Assembly (NCBI GenBank): GCA_017936605.1
Contig: JAGBFH010000020.1
Coordinates: 1-64,000, forward strand
Direction: 5' to 3'
DNA: 64,000 bases
From: Tidjanibacter sp.
Lineage (GTDB): Bacteria; Bacteroidota; Bacteroidia; Bacteroidales; Rikenellaceae
This document shows positions 1 to 7,546 of the stretch, one piece after another (positions within the stretch are counted from its first letter, which is position 1; each line of letters starts with the position of its first letter). Below the pieces are notes generated by a model. The model did no database searches and was not told the origin of the DNA. It saw nothing but the letters and a program-made list of their open reading frames with translations. The translations under genes and the position numbers were made by a program.

Positions 1-237
<237 letters not shown>

Positions 238-290
238 CATTAGCACCATACGGTTAATTAACCGTAAGCCTTTAGGCAAGAATTAATTCG

Positions 291-318
291 CGGGTATTAA
301 AATTAATACCCGTGTTTT
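291..318. terminator. hairpin terminator, CGGGTATTAA stem
   Basis: CGGGTATT and AATACCCG pair around an A/T loop, followed by a short T run. The same stem occurs at 2168-2205 and 7451-7496. It probably ends a gene lying left of the window. The rest of 238-574 holds only the promoter for the next gene. Confidence 0.6.
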
Positions 319-424
319 TGTGGTTGGTGATGTGGTTGGTGGTGTGTTTGTGAGGACACTCAAGCGCCTATTGTTGTGTGTTTATATGTTACTGTGTATC
401 AATGATTTACCTCCCTACAATTCC

Positions 425-457
425 TTTGAAAATTGTTGATTATATCGATTATTTTTG
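425..457 (+). promoter_or_regulatory. Bacteroidetes promoter for the 575 lipoprotein
   Basis: TTTG at 425-428, a 21-base spacer and TATTTTTG at 450-457 match the -33/-7 consensus. A second -7-like box TAACTTTG lies at 460-467. The 5' UTR would be about 110 nt. Confidence 0.6.
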
Positions 458-574
458 CCTAACTTTGTGTAAGTTATGATGCATTTGTGGCGGTTTTTGT
501 TGCGAGGTTCGGACTGCTGCGGTGTTGAATGGAATTATTGGAACCTCCCCACATAGTCTATAAACCAACATTTT

Positions 575-1129
575 ATGAAAAGAGTTTTTGCAACTTTATT
601 TGTGGCTGCGCTCTCTCTCCTGAGTGGCTGCGAGCGGGCCGACGATTACCCCGCCGACAAATATCTTGCGAGCGATCAACTTAAGGAAATAACCCTCGAA
701 AACACCCAAATATACACCACCTCGCTCGACAGTAATAACGCGGGAGTGGTTATTCTCCAAGACTACAATTATCGCTACAATCTGCGAATTTACAAGGGTA
801 GCATCTCTTTGGTTCCCTACTATCGCAGGGGTGGCGCTTACAGCAACGAGGCCTACGCAGAGGAGAAAGAGTTTTTTGCCGGCATTGAGAATAGGGGCGT
901 TTGTGATAATATGGACAACCTGTCGGTTGAAGCGCCTGGCGGTAGCGGATTCAACAAACTAGGCAACAATATGTGTCAATATTTAGTTTCATTCCAGCCC
1001 AACCACGGCTATATGGCTACTATGACACTCGAGAATCAGTCCAAGAGTATTGTTTTCTACGCTAAGGACTACACGCTCGATAGCCAGGGAACGCTCCTTA
1101 CTGCAACATTGGAGTATAAAATACGCTAA
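575..1129 (+). CDS. small hypothetical lipoprotein
   Basis: I do not recognise this 184-residue protein. It starts with a lipoprotein signal peptide, with lipobox LLSGC and Cys19 as the expected lipidated residue, so it should sit in the outer or inner membrane. The mature part is Tyr/Asn rich with alternating short polar and hydrophobic stretches, which suggests a small beta-sandwich, and has two further Cys residues. It precedes another lipoprotein gene by 95 bp on the same strand, and the two may share the promoter at 425-457. No catalytic motif is visible. Existence as a gene is well supported by the signal peptide and promoter; function is unknown. Confidence 0.8.
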   Translation: MKRVFATLFVAALSLLSGCERADDYPADKYLASDQLKEITLENTQIYTTSLDSNNAGVVILQDYNYRYNLRIYKGSISLVPYYRRGGAYSNEAYAEEKEFFAGIENRGVCDNMDNLSVEAPGGSGFNKLGNNMCQYLVSFQPNHGYMATMTLENQSKSIVFYAKDYTLDSQGTLLTATLEYKIR

Positions 1130-1224
1130 AAAAAATCACAACCCGATGCAACATTTTGGGCCCCTTGTGCATCTATACATTAGAAGCCCCAAAATGAACA
1201 CCAATTTTTACTGCAAAAAAGAGT

Positions 1225-2112
1225 ATGAAAAAACTTGCCAAACTCCTATCGGCAACCATCGGCCTATCGCTGATGATGTGGAGCTGTGAGAGCGACCCTG
1301 TCTACGAGTGGGACGAAGAGTCGCGCATAAATGAGTATGTAACCTGGATTGACAACAACATCTGCTGCCAGATGGTCGACCAGCTCGACTTTCTGTTTCA
1401 GGCCTCGGCCTACCGCGACTCGCTCCTTGTGGGCGGCGATACGGATGTGGTCCTCCGTCGACAGTTCTCCAACCCCCACTTCAAGCCCGTAACTTTCAAC
1501 GCGCAGGGCGAAATAGCCACCTATCAGTGTGTTATGGATGAGGTGGAGATTGTCCACAACGGCATATCGCTCGATCAGGATGGTGCCGTGTGGAAGGCCT
1601 ACGGCAGGATGGACCGTTTCTGGACAGAGGTACACCAACAGCCCGCAACGGAGTACTGCCAGTTCACAGTCAGCCGCGAGAATGGCCGCTACACCCTCTC
1701 GGGTGGTATGATTCACAACGGTTCCTTTCAGGAGTTCTTCACGATGAGCAACTTCAATAATCTGCACTTTACCACCTCCATAGCCGAGGTGCAGATATGC
1801 ACCGACTTCGACAACAATATTCACGAGATCAAACAGACACTTCGCTACTGCTTCGATGGCGAGATGATGGCCGTGTGTGCGGGCCGCATAGACTATGACA
1901 GCCAGCCCCGCCCCGATGTGTACCTCGACCTCGATGGCCTCACGGGCCACAACAGCAAGGAGTATATCGATGGGATACCAGTCTTCGGCGCGCCCTACTT
2001 CAATGCGGGCCGCACAGTCGCCACGCTCACCAATGGAGTGAACGACATCATCTGGAAAATCGCCATCGACTACAGCCAGGGCGGCTTCAACTACGAAAAA
2101 ATCGAGGAATAG
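1225..2112 (+). CDS. hypothetical lipoprotein, 295 aa
   Basis: A secreted lipoprotein of unknown function. The signal peptide ends in MMWSC with Cys21; Trp at the -2 position is unusual for a lipobox. The residues after Cys21 (ESDP, then several acidic residues) resemble the acidic lipoprotein export signal of Bacteroidetes surface lipoproteins, so surface exposure is plausible. The body is acidic and aromatic without a family motif that I recognise. The start is preceded by an A-rich stretch ending in GAGT. A strong terminator follows at 2168-2205. Although both proteins are short lipoproteins, this one and the 575 product do not look like obvious paralogues by eye. Confidence 0.8.
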   Translation: MKKLAKLLSATIGLSLMMWSCESDPVYEWDEESRINEYVTWIDNNICCQMVDQLDFLFQASAYRDSLLVGGDTDVVLRRQFSNPHFKPVTFNAQGEIATYQCVMDEVEIVHNGISLDQDGAVWKAYGRMDRFWTEVHQQPATEYCQFTVSRENGRYTLSGGMIHNGSFQEFFTMSNFNNLHFTTSIAEVQICTDFDNNIHEIKQTLRYCFDGEMMAVCAGRIDYDSQPRPDVYLDLDGLTGHNSKEYIDGIPVFGAPYFNAGRTVATLTNGVNDIIWKIAIDYSQGGFNYEKIEE

Positions 2113-2167
2113 AGCCAGAAAATCAGGCCACAAAGGCCTGATGGGCTTATAACATTATTATTGCAAT

Positions 2168-2205
2168 GTTCACGGGTATTAAAATTAATACCCGTGAACT
2201 TTTTT
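2168..2205 (+). terminator. intrinsic terminator, CACGGGTATT stem
   Basis: The 13-bp perfect stem GTTCACGGGTATT (2168-2180) / AATACCCGTGAAC (2187-2199) is followed by TTTTTT. It ends the lipoprotein pair and shares its stem sequence with the hairpins at 291 and 7461. Confidence 0.9.
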
Positions 2206-2286
2206 GTCGGTCGTCTACCGTTTGGAAACCAATCTCTCCTTAACGATAGGATTGGCGTTAAAGCCCTTCACTACCGCCTTGAGGTT

Positions 2287-2329
2287 AAAACAAAGAGCCA
2301 CCGACGCCTAAAGGTGTGTCGGTGGCTCT
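2287..2329 (-). terminator. intrinsic terminator of the alpha/beta hydrolase gene
   Basis: AGAGCCACCGAC (2294-2305) pairs with GTCGGTGGCTCT (2318-2329). Read on the minus strand the stem is followed by a T-rich run. Confidence 0.8.
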
Positions 2330-2355
2330 ATCTCTTCTAAGTTTTGAAAAAAGTT

Positions 2356-3108
2356 CTAATAACCAATCCTCTCGAAGAAATCCAGCAGCAGGTCGCCCAC
2401 GCGGGTGGAGTGATAGATGTAGGAGCCGTGGTCGGCATCGGGCACGATGACAACCTCTCCCCTGGGGATATTGTCGCCGATGAGCCTTGTGTGCTCCTCG
2501 CGTATAAGGTCGCCGTCGCCTGCCATAATGAGCGCAGGGCAGCTGATAGTCTGCATATCGCTGGGCATCATTGTGGGCTCATTCATCATCATAATATTGA
2601 GCGGGTTGGGATTCTCCTGGGCGAAAAACTGGGCCTCAAATTCGGGCACCAAAGCGCCCCCAACGAAGATGTTGGCACCGCCAGTGGCAATTGCACCCAG
2701 CGTGCCCGGGTGGAGCACCTCGAGCTGGAGGGCGATGATTCCGCCGTCGCTAAAGCCAAATATCGCAGGCTTCTTAAGCTCTTTGGCCTCGATGAATTGG
2801 CACACATCCTCGGCCATATCCTTGTAGTGATACTCCTCCAGCGGGGCGTTGGAGCCCTGACCACGCGAGTCGAGCGCATAGACCAGGTAGCCCGCCTGGG
2901 CGAGCTGTCGGGTTGTGGTCTCCAGGTCGTTGTGGCTGCCGCCGTTGCCGTGGAGCAGGATTACTGGTTTGCCCCTGCCCTCGGCCGCATAGAATAGCTC
3001 CACGCCATTGAGGGCGATGGTATCCGTGTAGCTCACATACCTCTGGCAGCCCAGAAGACTGCCCATCATAGCCACCAGTGCGAGGAGGCAAAGGTTTCTC
3101 ATTTTCAT
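2356..3108 (-). CDS. alpha/beta-hydrolase lipoprotein
   Basis: A 250-residue serine hydrolase of the alpha/beta-hydrolase fold, anchored as a lipoprotein (signal peptide with GSLLGC, Cys21). Visible fold landmarks are the oxyanion region HGNGG (53-57), the nucleophile elbow GFSDGG with Ser120, an acid at Asp198 or Asp200, and His227 in the DADHGS segment, so the triad is complete. The family hydrolyses esters, lactones or similar bonds in small molecules; the substrate here cannot be told. It is transcribed alone, with a -7 box TATCTTTG just upstream (3129-3136) and its own terminator. It was probably recruited to the periplasmic or outer-membrane face. Confidence 0.88.
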   Translation of the reverse strand: MKMRNLCLLALVAMMGSLLGCQRYVSYTDTIALNGVELFYAAEGRGKPVILLHGNGGSHNDLETTTRQLAQAGYLVYALDSRGQGSNAPLEEYHYKDMAEDVCQFIEAKELKKPAIFGFSDGGIIALQLEVLHPGTLGAIATGGANIFVGGALVPEFEAQFFAQENPNPLNIMMMNEPTMMPSDMQTISCPALIMAGDGDLIREEHTRLIGDNIPRGEVVIVPDADHGSYIYHSTRVGDLLLDFFERIGY

Positions 3109-3128
3109 AACTTATAGCGCGATTTTCA

Positions 3129-3136
3129 CAAAGATA
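3129..3136 (-). promoter_or_regulatory. -7 box TATCTTTG upstream of the hydrolase gene
   Basis: A perfect TAnnTTTG match lies 20 bp upstream of the start codon. The -33 region is only weakly TTTG-like. Confidence 0.5.
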
Positions 3137-3190
3137 GTGAAAAGAGTTGAAAGTTGAAAATTGACAATGGACAATTAAGGAAGGTGGGCC

Positions 3191-3240
3191 TTAGGGAGTT
3201 TAGGGAGTTTAGGGAGTTTAGGGAGTTTAGGGAGTTTAGG
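3191..3240. repeat. 9-bp tandem repeat, unit TTTAGGGAG
   Basis: Five to six copies of TTTAGGGAG lie between the hydrolase promoter and the tRNA-Asp duplication region. The period is again 9 bp with a new unit sequence. Confidence 0.9.
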
Positions 3241-3299
3241 GACTGCTCGTTAGATTCCCTAATTTCCCTAACTTCACTAATCTTCCATCTCTCCATCAA

Positions 3300-3630
3300 A
3301 ACCTCCCCTTGAGAGGGGGGCTTCGGAGGTCGCGAGTTCGACCTCATAGCCTACAACAAAAAAAGAACAGAAACCAAAAGGTTTCTGTTCTTTTTTGCGG
3401 TATGGACGAGACTCGAGCCCGCCTTGCGGCGGGCCGCAAATATAGACAACCCCTCCAAACCTCCCCTTGAGAGGGGAGGCTTCGGAGGTCGCGAGGTCGA
3501 TGGCCGCTGTATAATATAATAGGTATGGTATGGACGAGACTCGAGCCCGCGCTACGCGCGGACATTTTCTCGCGTACTTTTTTTACATTCCTCCCCAAAC
3601 CCCTCCTTTGGAAAAGGAGGGGCTTAGTCG
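3300..3630. repeat. tRNA-Asp fragment and terminator duplication region
   Basis: An 89-bp perfect direct repeat occurs at 3328-3416 and 3630-3718. Each copy contains a tRNA T-arm-like segment in plus orientation, the tRNA terminator hairpin, and the last 18 bases of tRNA-Asp in minus orientation. A third copy of the tRNA 3' end lies at 3527-3544. Short palindromes built on CCTCCCCTT / GAGGGGAGG lie between them (3300, 3458 and 3595). No protein gene is supported anywhere in 3137-3699. Confidence 0.85.
3361..3396 (-). terminator. duplicated copy of the tRNA-Asp terminator
   Basis: AGAACAGAAACC and GGTTTCTGTTCT pair, flanked by A and T runs. This is identical to the functional copy at 3658-3697 but lies 300 bp further downstream of the tRNA. 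Confidence 0.75.
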
Positions 3631-3657
3631 GTCGCGAGTTCGACCTCATAGCCTACA

Positions 3658-3697
3658 ACAAAAAAAGAACAGAAACCAAAAGGTTTCTGTTCTTTTT
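3658..3697 (-). terminator. tRNA-Asp terminator
   Basis: A 17-bp A/T-flanked stem (AGAACAGAAACC / GGTTTCTGTTCT) lies immediately 3' of the tRNA on the minus strand and is followed by T residues. Confidence 0.85.
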
Positions 3698-3699
3698 TG

Positions 3700-3773
3700 C
3701 GGTATGGACGAGACTCGAACTCGCGACCTCCTGCGTGACAGGCAGGCATTCTAACCAGCTGAACTACCACACC
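3700..3773 (-). tRNA. tRNA-Asp (GTC)
   Basis: The minus strand folds as a full cloverleaf. The acceptor is GGTGTGG/CCATACC with one G-T pair, the anticodon stem is CCTGC/GCAGG with loop CTGTCAC giving anticodon GTC, the T arm contains GTTCGAGT, and the discriminator is G73, which is the identity base expected for Asp. The CCA is not encoded. It has its own promoter (3792-3822) and terminator. Copies of its 3' end lie downstream. Confidence 0.95.
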
Positions 3774-3791
3774 GTGTTTCTGATTGCGGTA

Positions 3792-3822
3792 CAAAAGTAG
3801 TACAAATTTTTGTTTCTGCAAA
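3792..3822 (-). promoter_or_regulatory. promoter of tRNA-Asp
   Basis: On the minus strand TTTG (3822-3819), 19 bases, then TACTTTTG (3799-3792) match the -33/-7 consensus. The tRNA begins 19 bases further downstream. Confidence 0.8.
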
Positions 3823-3849
3823 CTTCTGGACCACTTTTTTTGAATTTTT

Positions 3850-4386
3850 TTATGCTTTTTTGAAGAACGAAAACTGCACGCTCCCGTAACTTCTTGATTG
3901 CCAAAAATTAGGGTGTTCGTCGAACTTTTTGTCTTTGGAGTGCTCGAAGATTAAAATTCCATCCTCTCGCAACAAATCGCGCTCCAAGACCAGAGAGATG
4001 ACCTCCTCGCTGCCCTCCAAATCGTAGGGAGCGTCGGAGAAAATCACATCAAACTGTTTGCCGCAGCTCTTCAGGTAGAGGAAAACATTAGCGTGGGTGG
4101 CGTAGAGCGTTGTAAAGCCGAGCTCCTTGGCGGTCTTGCGGATGAAGGCGTTGTGCACCGCATTGACCTCCACGCTTGTCACACTCTTGGCACTCCTCGA
4201 GGCGAACTCGTAGCTGATGGAGCCGGTGCCCGAGAAGAGGTCCAGGACATCCACATCCTCGAAATCCACAAGGTTGCCGAGCACATTGAAGAGGTTTTCC
4301 TTGGCAAAGTCCGTCGTGGGGCGGGCCCTGAGATTGCGGGGTGGTGTGATGGTCCTTCCGCGATATTTTCCACTAATGATTCTCAT
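3850..4386 (-). CDS. rsmD: 16S rRNA (guanine966-N2)-methyltransferase RsmD
   Basis: At 178 residues this has RsmD size and shape. The enzyme uses S-adenosylmethionine to methylate G966 of 16S rRNA. The N-terminal MRIISGKYRGR and RPTTDFAKENLFNVL segments are typical of the family. The SAM-binding loop LFSGTGS is at 50-56. The catalytic motif IV is SDAPY (117-121) where most family members have DPPY, a substitution at its second position. It lies 15 bp after a DUF3822 gene, an arrangement that I recall as common in Bacteroidales, and the set probably forms one transcript from 5665 leftward. Identity is firm; the effect of the motif change is not known. Confidence 0.93.
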   Translation of the reverse strand: MRIISGKYRGRTITPPRNLRARPTTDFAKENLFNVLGNLVDFEDVDVLDLFSGTGSISYEFASRSAKSVTSVEVNAVHNAFIRKTAKELGFTTLYATHANVFLYLKSCGKQFDVIFSDAPYDLEGSEEVISLVLERDLLREDGILIFEHSKDKKFDEHPNFWQSRSYGSVQFSFFKKA

Positions 4387-4401
4387 CTTCTGGATGGGTG
4401 T

Positions 4402-5037
4402 TTATTTTGCGATTTCCACTCGGCTGAAATAGCTCTTGAGGGTCTTGTGATACTTTTGCGCCTCGCTGCCAGAGAGCGTGAACTGAGCCTTTTTCAGTTC
4501 GAAGTCCCTATTGAGCAGCGCGAGCAGATTGACCAACTCCTTGGCATTCTGGGTGGGCACTGCCTCTGCAAACCTTAGGCGCATATCCTCTGCCACAGCC
4601 ACATAGCACATCTCTTCCTCGAGGTGAAGGACCACATTTTTGCTCCTACGGTTGGCAACGATAGCCTTGCCCACGCACATCTCGAGGGGCGAGGTGACGG
4701 TCACCTCCTTGCCCTTTGCTCTCTCGGCGTTGATGCGGTCGGCCACAGAGCGGCTCACTCGTGCGGCGTAGCCCACGCTACGACCACTGCCAAAGTGCAC
4801 AATCGCTGAGTCCTCTCCCACGGGGATGCCGTGGGTGGTGAGCATAGCCTCGAAATCGAGCTCCTCGGCCAGTTCCTTGGGGTAGGTGGCTACCACAGGG
4901 CCACAGAGAGTTAGCTCAACACGCTTGGCAGTAGCCATCTGGTCGAGTTCTTCACTATGCAAAGATTGTCCACTCGGGATGCGAATGGACAATCTTGAAG
5001 TGCTTGTTGTGCTATTTTTACTCCCAGTTACCTGCAT
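4402..5037 (-). CDS. DUF3822 family protein
   Basis: This protein of about 211 residues resembles the DUF3822 family found next to rsmD in Bacteroidetes. That family has an actin-like ATPase-type pattern but no assigned function. Visible elements are an early SIRIPSGQSL segment, a central VHFGSGRSVGY segment and a C-terminal ELVNLLALLNRDFELKKAQF region. The start at 5037 overlaps the end of the upstream gene by 20 bp, which suggests translational coupling. The N-terminal Ser/Thr-rich stretch lacks homology and the true start could be internal. Without a search the family call rests on context plus recalled motifs. Confidence 0.7.
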   Translation of the reverse strand: MQVTGSKNSTTSTSRLSIRIPSGQSLHSEELDQMATAKRVELTLCGPVVATYPKELAEELDFEAMLTTHGIPVGEDSAIVHFGSGRSVGYAARVSRSVADRINAERAKGKEVTVTSPLEMCVGKAIVANRRSKNVVLHLEEEMCYVAVAEDMRLRFAEAVPTQNAKELVNLLALLNRDFELKKAQFTLSGSEAQKYHKTLKSYFSRVEIAK

Positions 5038-5665
5038 CGTTGGTTGCCTGATTCAGATCACCACACTTGATGCCGGGGAACCTATGAAGAGTGTTCTCCT
5101 GCTCGTCAACGAGGTTTACGAGAAGCTGAATATTCTGGTCGGCGAGGAAGGTGTTGTAGTGAGCCTTAGCCTCAAATACGGGAACATTCACATTACCAAC
5201 CTCTACCTTGTTTGCGCCCATCGAGAACTCAACTTTCTGGCCGTTCTCAGCTTTGTCCGAGAAGGGGATGTAGCGGAGCTCCTGAACCTGTGCGGGGGTG
5301 AGTTTCTTTGCACCAAAGAGGGTATCGATAGCCTTAACGGTGAATTTCTCAACATTTTTCTTCTTTGCTTTCTTGAGCTGTGCAAGACCTACCGAGTCAT
5401 CAGACGAAACGAGCTGACGCTCAAACTGCATCTCAGCGGTGAGAATGAAGTTGATGAGGGTGTCGAACGAGCCGGTGTACTCACCGTGTACCTGTTTGTA
5501 GCCACGCTGAGCTGCACGGATGTCGATAACGCGCTCGATAACGGCTTTCTCGCGAGCCATACGAGTGTCGTCAAAGCGTACGGGGGCCATAATGCTGTCG
5601 TAGAGATAGTAAGCAGCACCAACCATTACAATTGCGAGAACGATTTTGATAATAGTGTTTTTCAT
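5018..5665 (-). CDS. conserved single-pass membrane protein, pilin-like N terminus
   Basis: From Met at 5665 the product is 215 residues. A longer frame begins at 5710, but the start at 5665 puts the hydrophobic helix (about residues 4-21) at the N terminus and has an A-rich upstream region. After the helix comes a charged alpha-helical stretch with AREKAVIERVIDIRAAQRGYKQVHGEYTGSF, whose layout (helix, then A/Q-rich helix, then Y..-G-Y) resembles type II pseudopilins. No other secretion genes are present and no prepilin peptidase site is clear, so this is only a structural analogy. It heads the group containing DUF3822 and rsmD and diverges from a helicase gene. Function is unknown. Confidence 0.75.
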   Translation of the reverse strand: MKNTIIKIVLAIVMVGAAYYLYDSIMAPVRFDDTRMAREKAVIERVIDIRAAQRGYKQVHGEYTGSFDTLINFILTAEMQFERQLVSSDDSVGLAQLKKAKKKNVEKFTVKAIDTLFGAKKLTPAQVQELRYIPFSDKAENGQKVEFSMGANKVEVGNVNVPVFEAKAHYNTFLADQNIQLLVNLVDEQENTLHRFPGIKCGDLNQATNDAGNWE

Positions 5666-5688
5666 TTCTATTTTTAATATTAAGTTTG
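5658..5688 (+). promoter_or_regulatory. promoter of the RecD-like helicase gene
   Basis: TTTT at 5658-5661, 19 bases, then TAAGTTTG at 5681-5688 match the -33/-7 spacing. It overlaps the start of the divergent gene, so the two units may interfere. Confidence 0.5.
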
Positions 5689-5712
5689 TAGCGTAAAAAA
5701 TGATATACAAAA

Positions 5713-7155
5713 ATGCTTAAGGAGCACATTGCGACCCAAATTTACGCCAAATTTGCGTTTACTCCAACTTTTGGGCAAAAAAAAATTATAGAATCTTTGT
5801 CGGAGTGGATTTCCGACGAGGATTATGAGCGTATTTTCATCCTCAATGGCTACGCCGGAACGGGCAAAACGACGCTCATAGCCGCCTTTGTGGAGGTGCT
5901 CAAGGATATGCGCCTTAGGCCCATACTGCTCGCCCCCACTGGGCGTGCTGCCAAGGTTATGACGCAGTTGGCCAACGACTCCTCGGCTCACACTATCCAC
6001 AAGCGCATCTATCGTGAGCGCACCTCGGGGGGCTTCGACTCCAAGTTTGACATCAATTTCAACCGCGAGAAAGATGCGGTATTCATCATTGATGAGGCCT
6101 CAATGATTGCCGACTTCTCGGACGAGGGGTCACTCTTCGGCTCGGGCTCGCTGCTCGACGACCTGTTTGAGTATGTGCGCTCGGGTCAGCGTTGCAGGAT
6201 TATGTTTGTGGGCGACTCGGCGCAGTTGCCGCCCGTGGGCCACGAACTCTCGCCCGCACTCGACCCGCGCAAGATGTCGTTCTATGGCTCGGTGAGTTAC
6301 AACACCCTCGATGAGGTTGTGCGTCAGGAGGAGGAGAGCGGCATTCTCTACAATGCCACGATGATAAGGTGTATGATTGAGAATCGCATCTACGAAACAC
6401 CCCTCTTGGATATGAGTTTCCCCGACTTTAGGGCCATCAGTGGTGCCGACTTTCTGGAGAAGGTGGAGGAGTGCTACTCGCGCTACGGCAAGGACGATGT
6501 GATTGTCATCACGCGCAGCAACAAGCGAGCCGTACATTTCAACCAAGGCATACGCACGCGTGTGCTCTACGCCGAGGATGAGATTGACTCGGGCGATATG
6601 CTGATGGTGGTCAAGAACAACTACCACTACACCGAGCGTGACGAGGAGGCCAAGGCGAGCTTCATTGCCAATGGCGATGTGGCCCAGCTGCGCAGGATTC
6701 GCCGCTTCAAGGAGCTCTACGGCTTCCGTTTTGCCGAGGCGACACTCCGCTTCCCCGACTACGACGACTACGAGATTGAGTGCAACATCCTGCTCGATGC
6801 TCTCAATTCATTCTCTCCCTCGCTCACGCGCGAGCAGATGAAGGAGCTCTTCTATGCTGTGGAGGCCGACTACCCCGAGATTACCTGCAAGGCCAAGAGA
6901 ATGAAGGAGGTGAGGGAGAACGAGTACTACAACGCTATGCAGGTGAAGTTTGCCTATGCCGTCACCTGCCATAAGGCCCAGGGCGGCCAGTGGAGTGCGG
7001 TCTTCATTGATAGGCTGCTCTTTGGCGAGGAGCGTATGACCAAGGAGTTCCTAAGGTGGCTCTATACGGCCATCTCGCGTGCCACCCGCGAGGTCTATCT
7101 GGTCAATTTCGACGAGAGTTTCTTCGACCCGACTACATACGAGAAGGAGGAGTAA
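5713..7155 (+). CDS. RecD-like superfamily 1 DNA helicase
   Basis: A 480-residue ATP-dependent helicase of the RecD/Pif1 type. Walker A GYAGTGKT is at 46-53, Walker B with DEAS at 127-130, and GDSAQLPPV (motif III) at 167-175. Near the C terminus are VTCHKAQGGQW (motif V) and YTAISRATREV (motif VI), giving the split AAA_30 plus UvrD_C_2-like layout. It is shorter than RecD of RecBCD, has no RecB/RecC neighbours, and lacks the long N-terminal domain of RecD2. It therefore fits the stand-alone helicases annotated as exodeoxyribonuclease V alpha-like in Bacteroidetes. A role in DNA repair or end processing is inferred only. A long-hairpin repeat begins within 2 bp of its stop codon. Confidence 0.88.
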   Translation: MLKEHIATQIYAKFAFTPTFGQKKIIESLSEWISDEDYERIFILNGYAGTGKTTLIAAFVEVLKDMRLRPILLAPTGRAAKVMTQLANDSSAHTIHKRIYRERTSGGFDSKFDINFNREKDAVFIIDEASMIADFSDEGSLFGSGSLLDDLFEYVRSGQRCRIMFVGDSAQLPPVGHELSPALDPRKMSFYGSVSYNTLDEVVRQEEESGILYNATMIRCMIENRIYETPLLDMSFPDFRAISGADFLEKVEECYSRYGKDDVIVITRSNKRAVHFNQGIRTRVLYAEDEIDSGDMLMVVKNNYHYTERDEEAKASFIANGDVAQLRRIRRFKELYGFRFAEATLRFPDYDDYEIECNILLDALNSFSPSLTREQMKELFYAVEADYPEITCKAKRMKEVRENEYYNAMQVKFAYAVTCHKAQGGQWSAVFIDRLLFGEERMTKEFLRWLYTAISRATREVYLVNFDESFFDPTTYEKEE

Positions 7156-7156
7156 C

Positions 7157-7279
7157 ACCCGAGCGCATCTCGCGGGTGAATTTTGCACCAAATTTCAAAG
7201 GTGGCTTCCTCATTGGCGCCAAGCAAACTGCGGAGCCACCTTCTTATTTCGCACAAAATTCCCCTCGCGATATGCACTC
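7157..7279. repeat. long-hairpin element, copy 1
   Basis: Outer arms GAGCGCATCTCGCG... (from 7161) and ...CGCGATATGCACTC (to 7279) pair imperfectly. The inner arms GGTGGCT (7200-7206) and AGCCACC (7234-7240) are perfect. The apical part contains TTCCTCATT and AAACTGCGGAG, conserved in all five copies. It starts right after the helicase stop codon. Confidence 0.85.
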
Positions 7280-7394
7280 AGGTGCAACGGTACTAATGAA
7301 TTATGGTGGGTATCAATAGAACCACCCTCACTTGTTGTGCTCGTTAGCGCCGCGATATGCACTCGGGTGCAACGGTACCAGCGAATTATGGTGG
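7266..7394. repeat. 44-bp direct repeat next to hairpin element copy 1
   Basis: The stretches at 7266-7309 and 7351-7394 are near-identical over 44 bp with an 85-bp offset and about five mismatches. The unit begins with the end of the hairpin element (CGCGATATGCACTC) and includes flanking DNA. Nothing else is seen in 7280-7450. Confidence 0.8.
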
Positions 7395-7450
7395 TTCTCA
7401 CGAACGCTTTGCCGTCTACCGACTACCGTTTAACGACAACCAATAACCAA

Positions 7451-7496
7451 GAAAAAACCTCACGGGTATTAATTTTAATACCCGTGAGGTTTTTGG
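7451..7496. terminator. bidirectional terminator between helicase and repeat lipoprotein
   Basis: AAAAAACCTCACGGGTATT pairs with AATACCCGTGAGGTTTTT between convergent genes, giving T runs on both strands. It is the third use of the ACGGGTATT stem in the window. Confidence 0.9.
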
Positions 7497-7546
7497 TAGG
7501 CTGAAAGCTAATGGCTAACGGCTAAAAGCAAAAAGCGAATGGTTTT

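Noticed and set aside
1264-2133. 289-codon minus-strand open frame
   Set aside because: Antisense to the 295-residue lipoprotein, which has a signal peptide and terminator.
3328-3544. Additional tRNA genes
   Set aside because: Only 3' acceptor and T-arm pieces are present; no anticodon arm can be formed.
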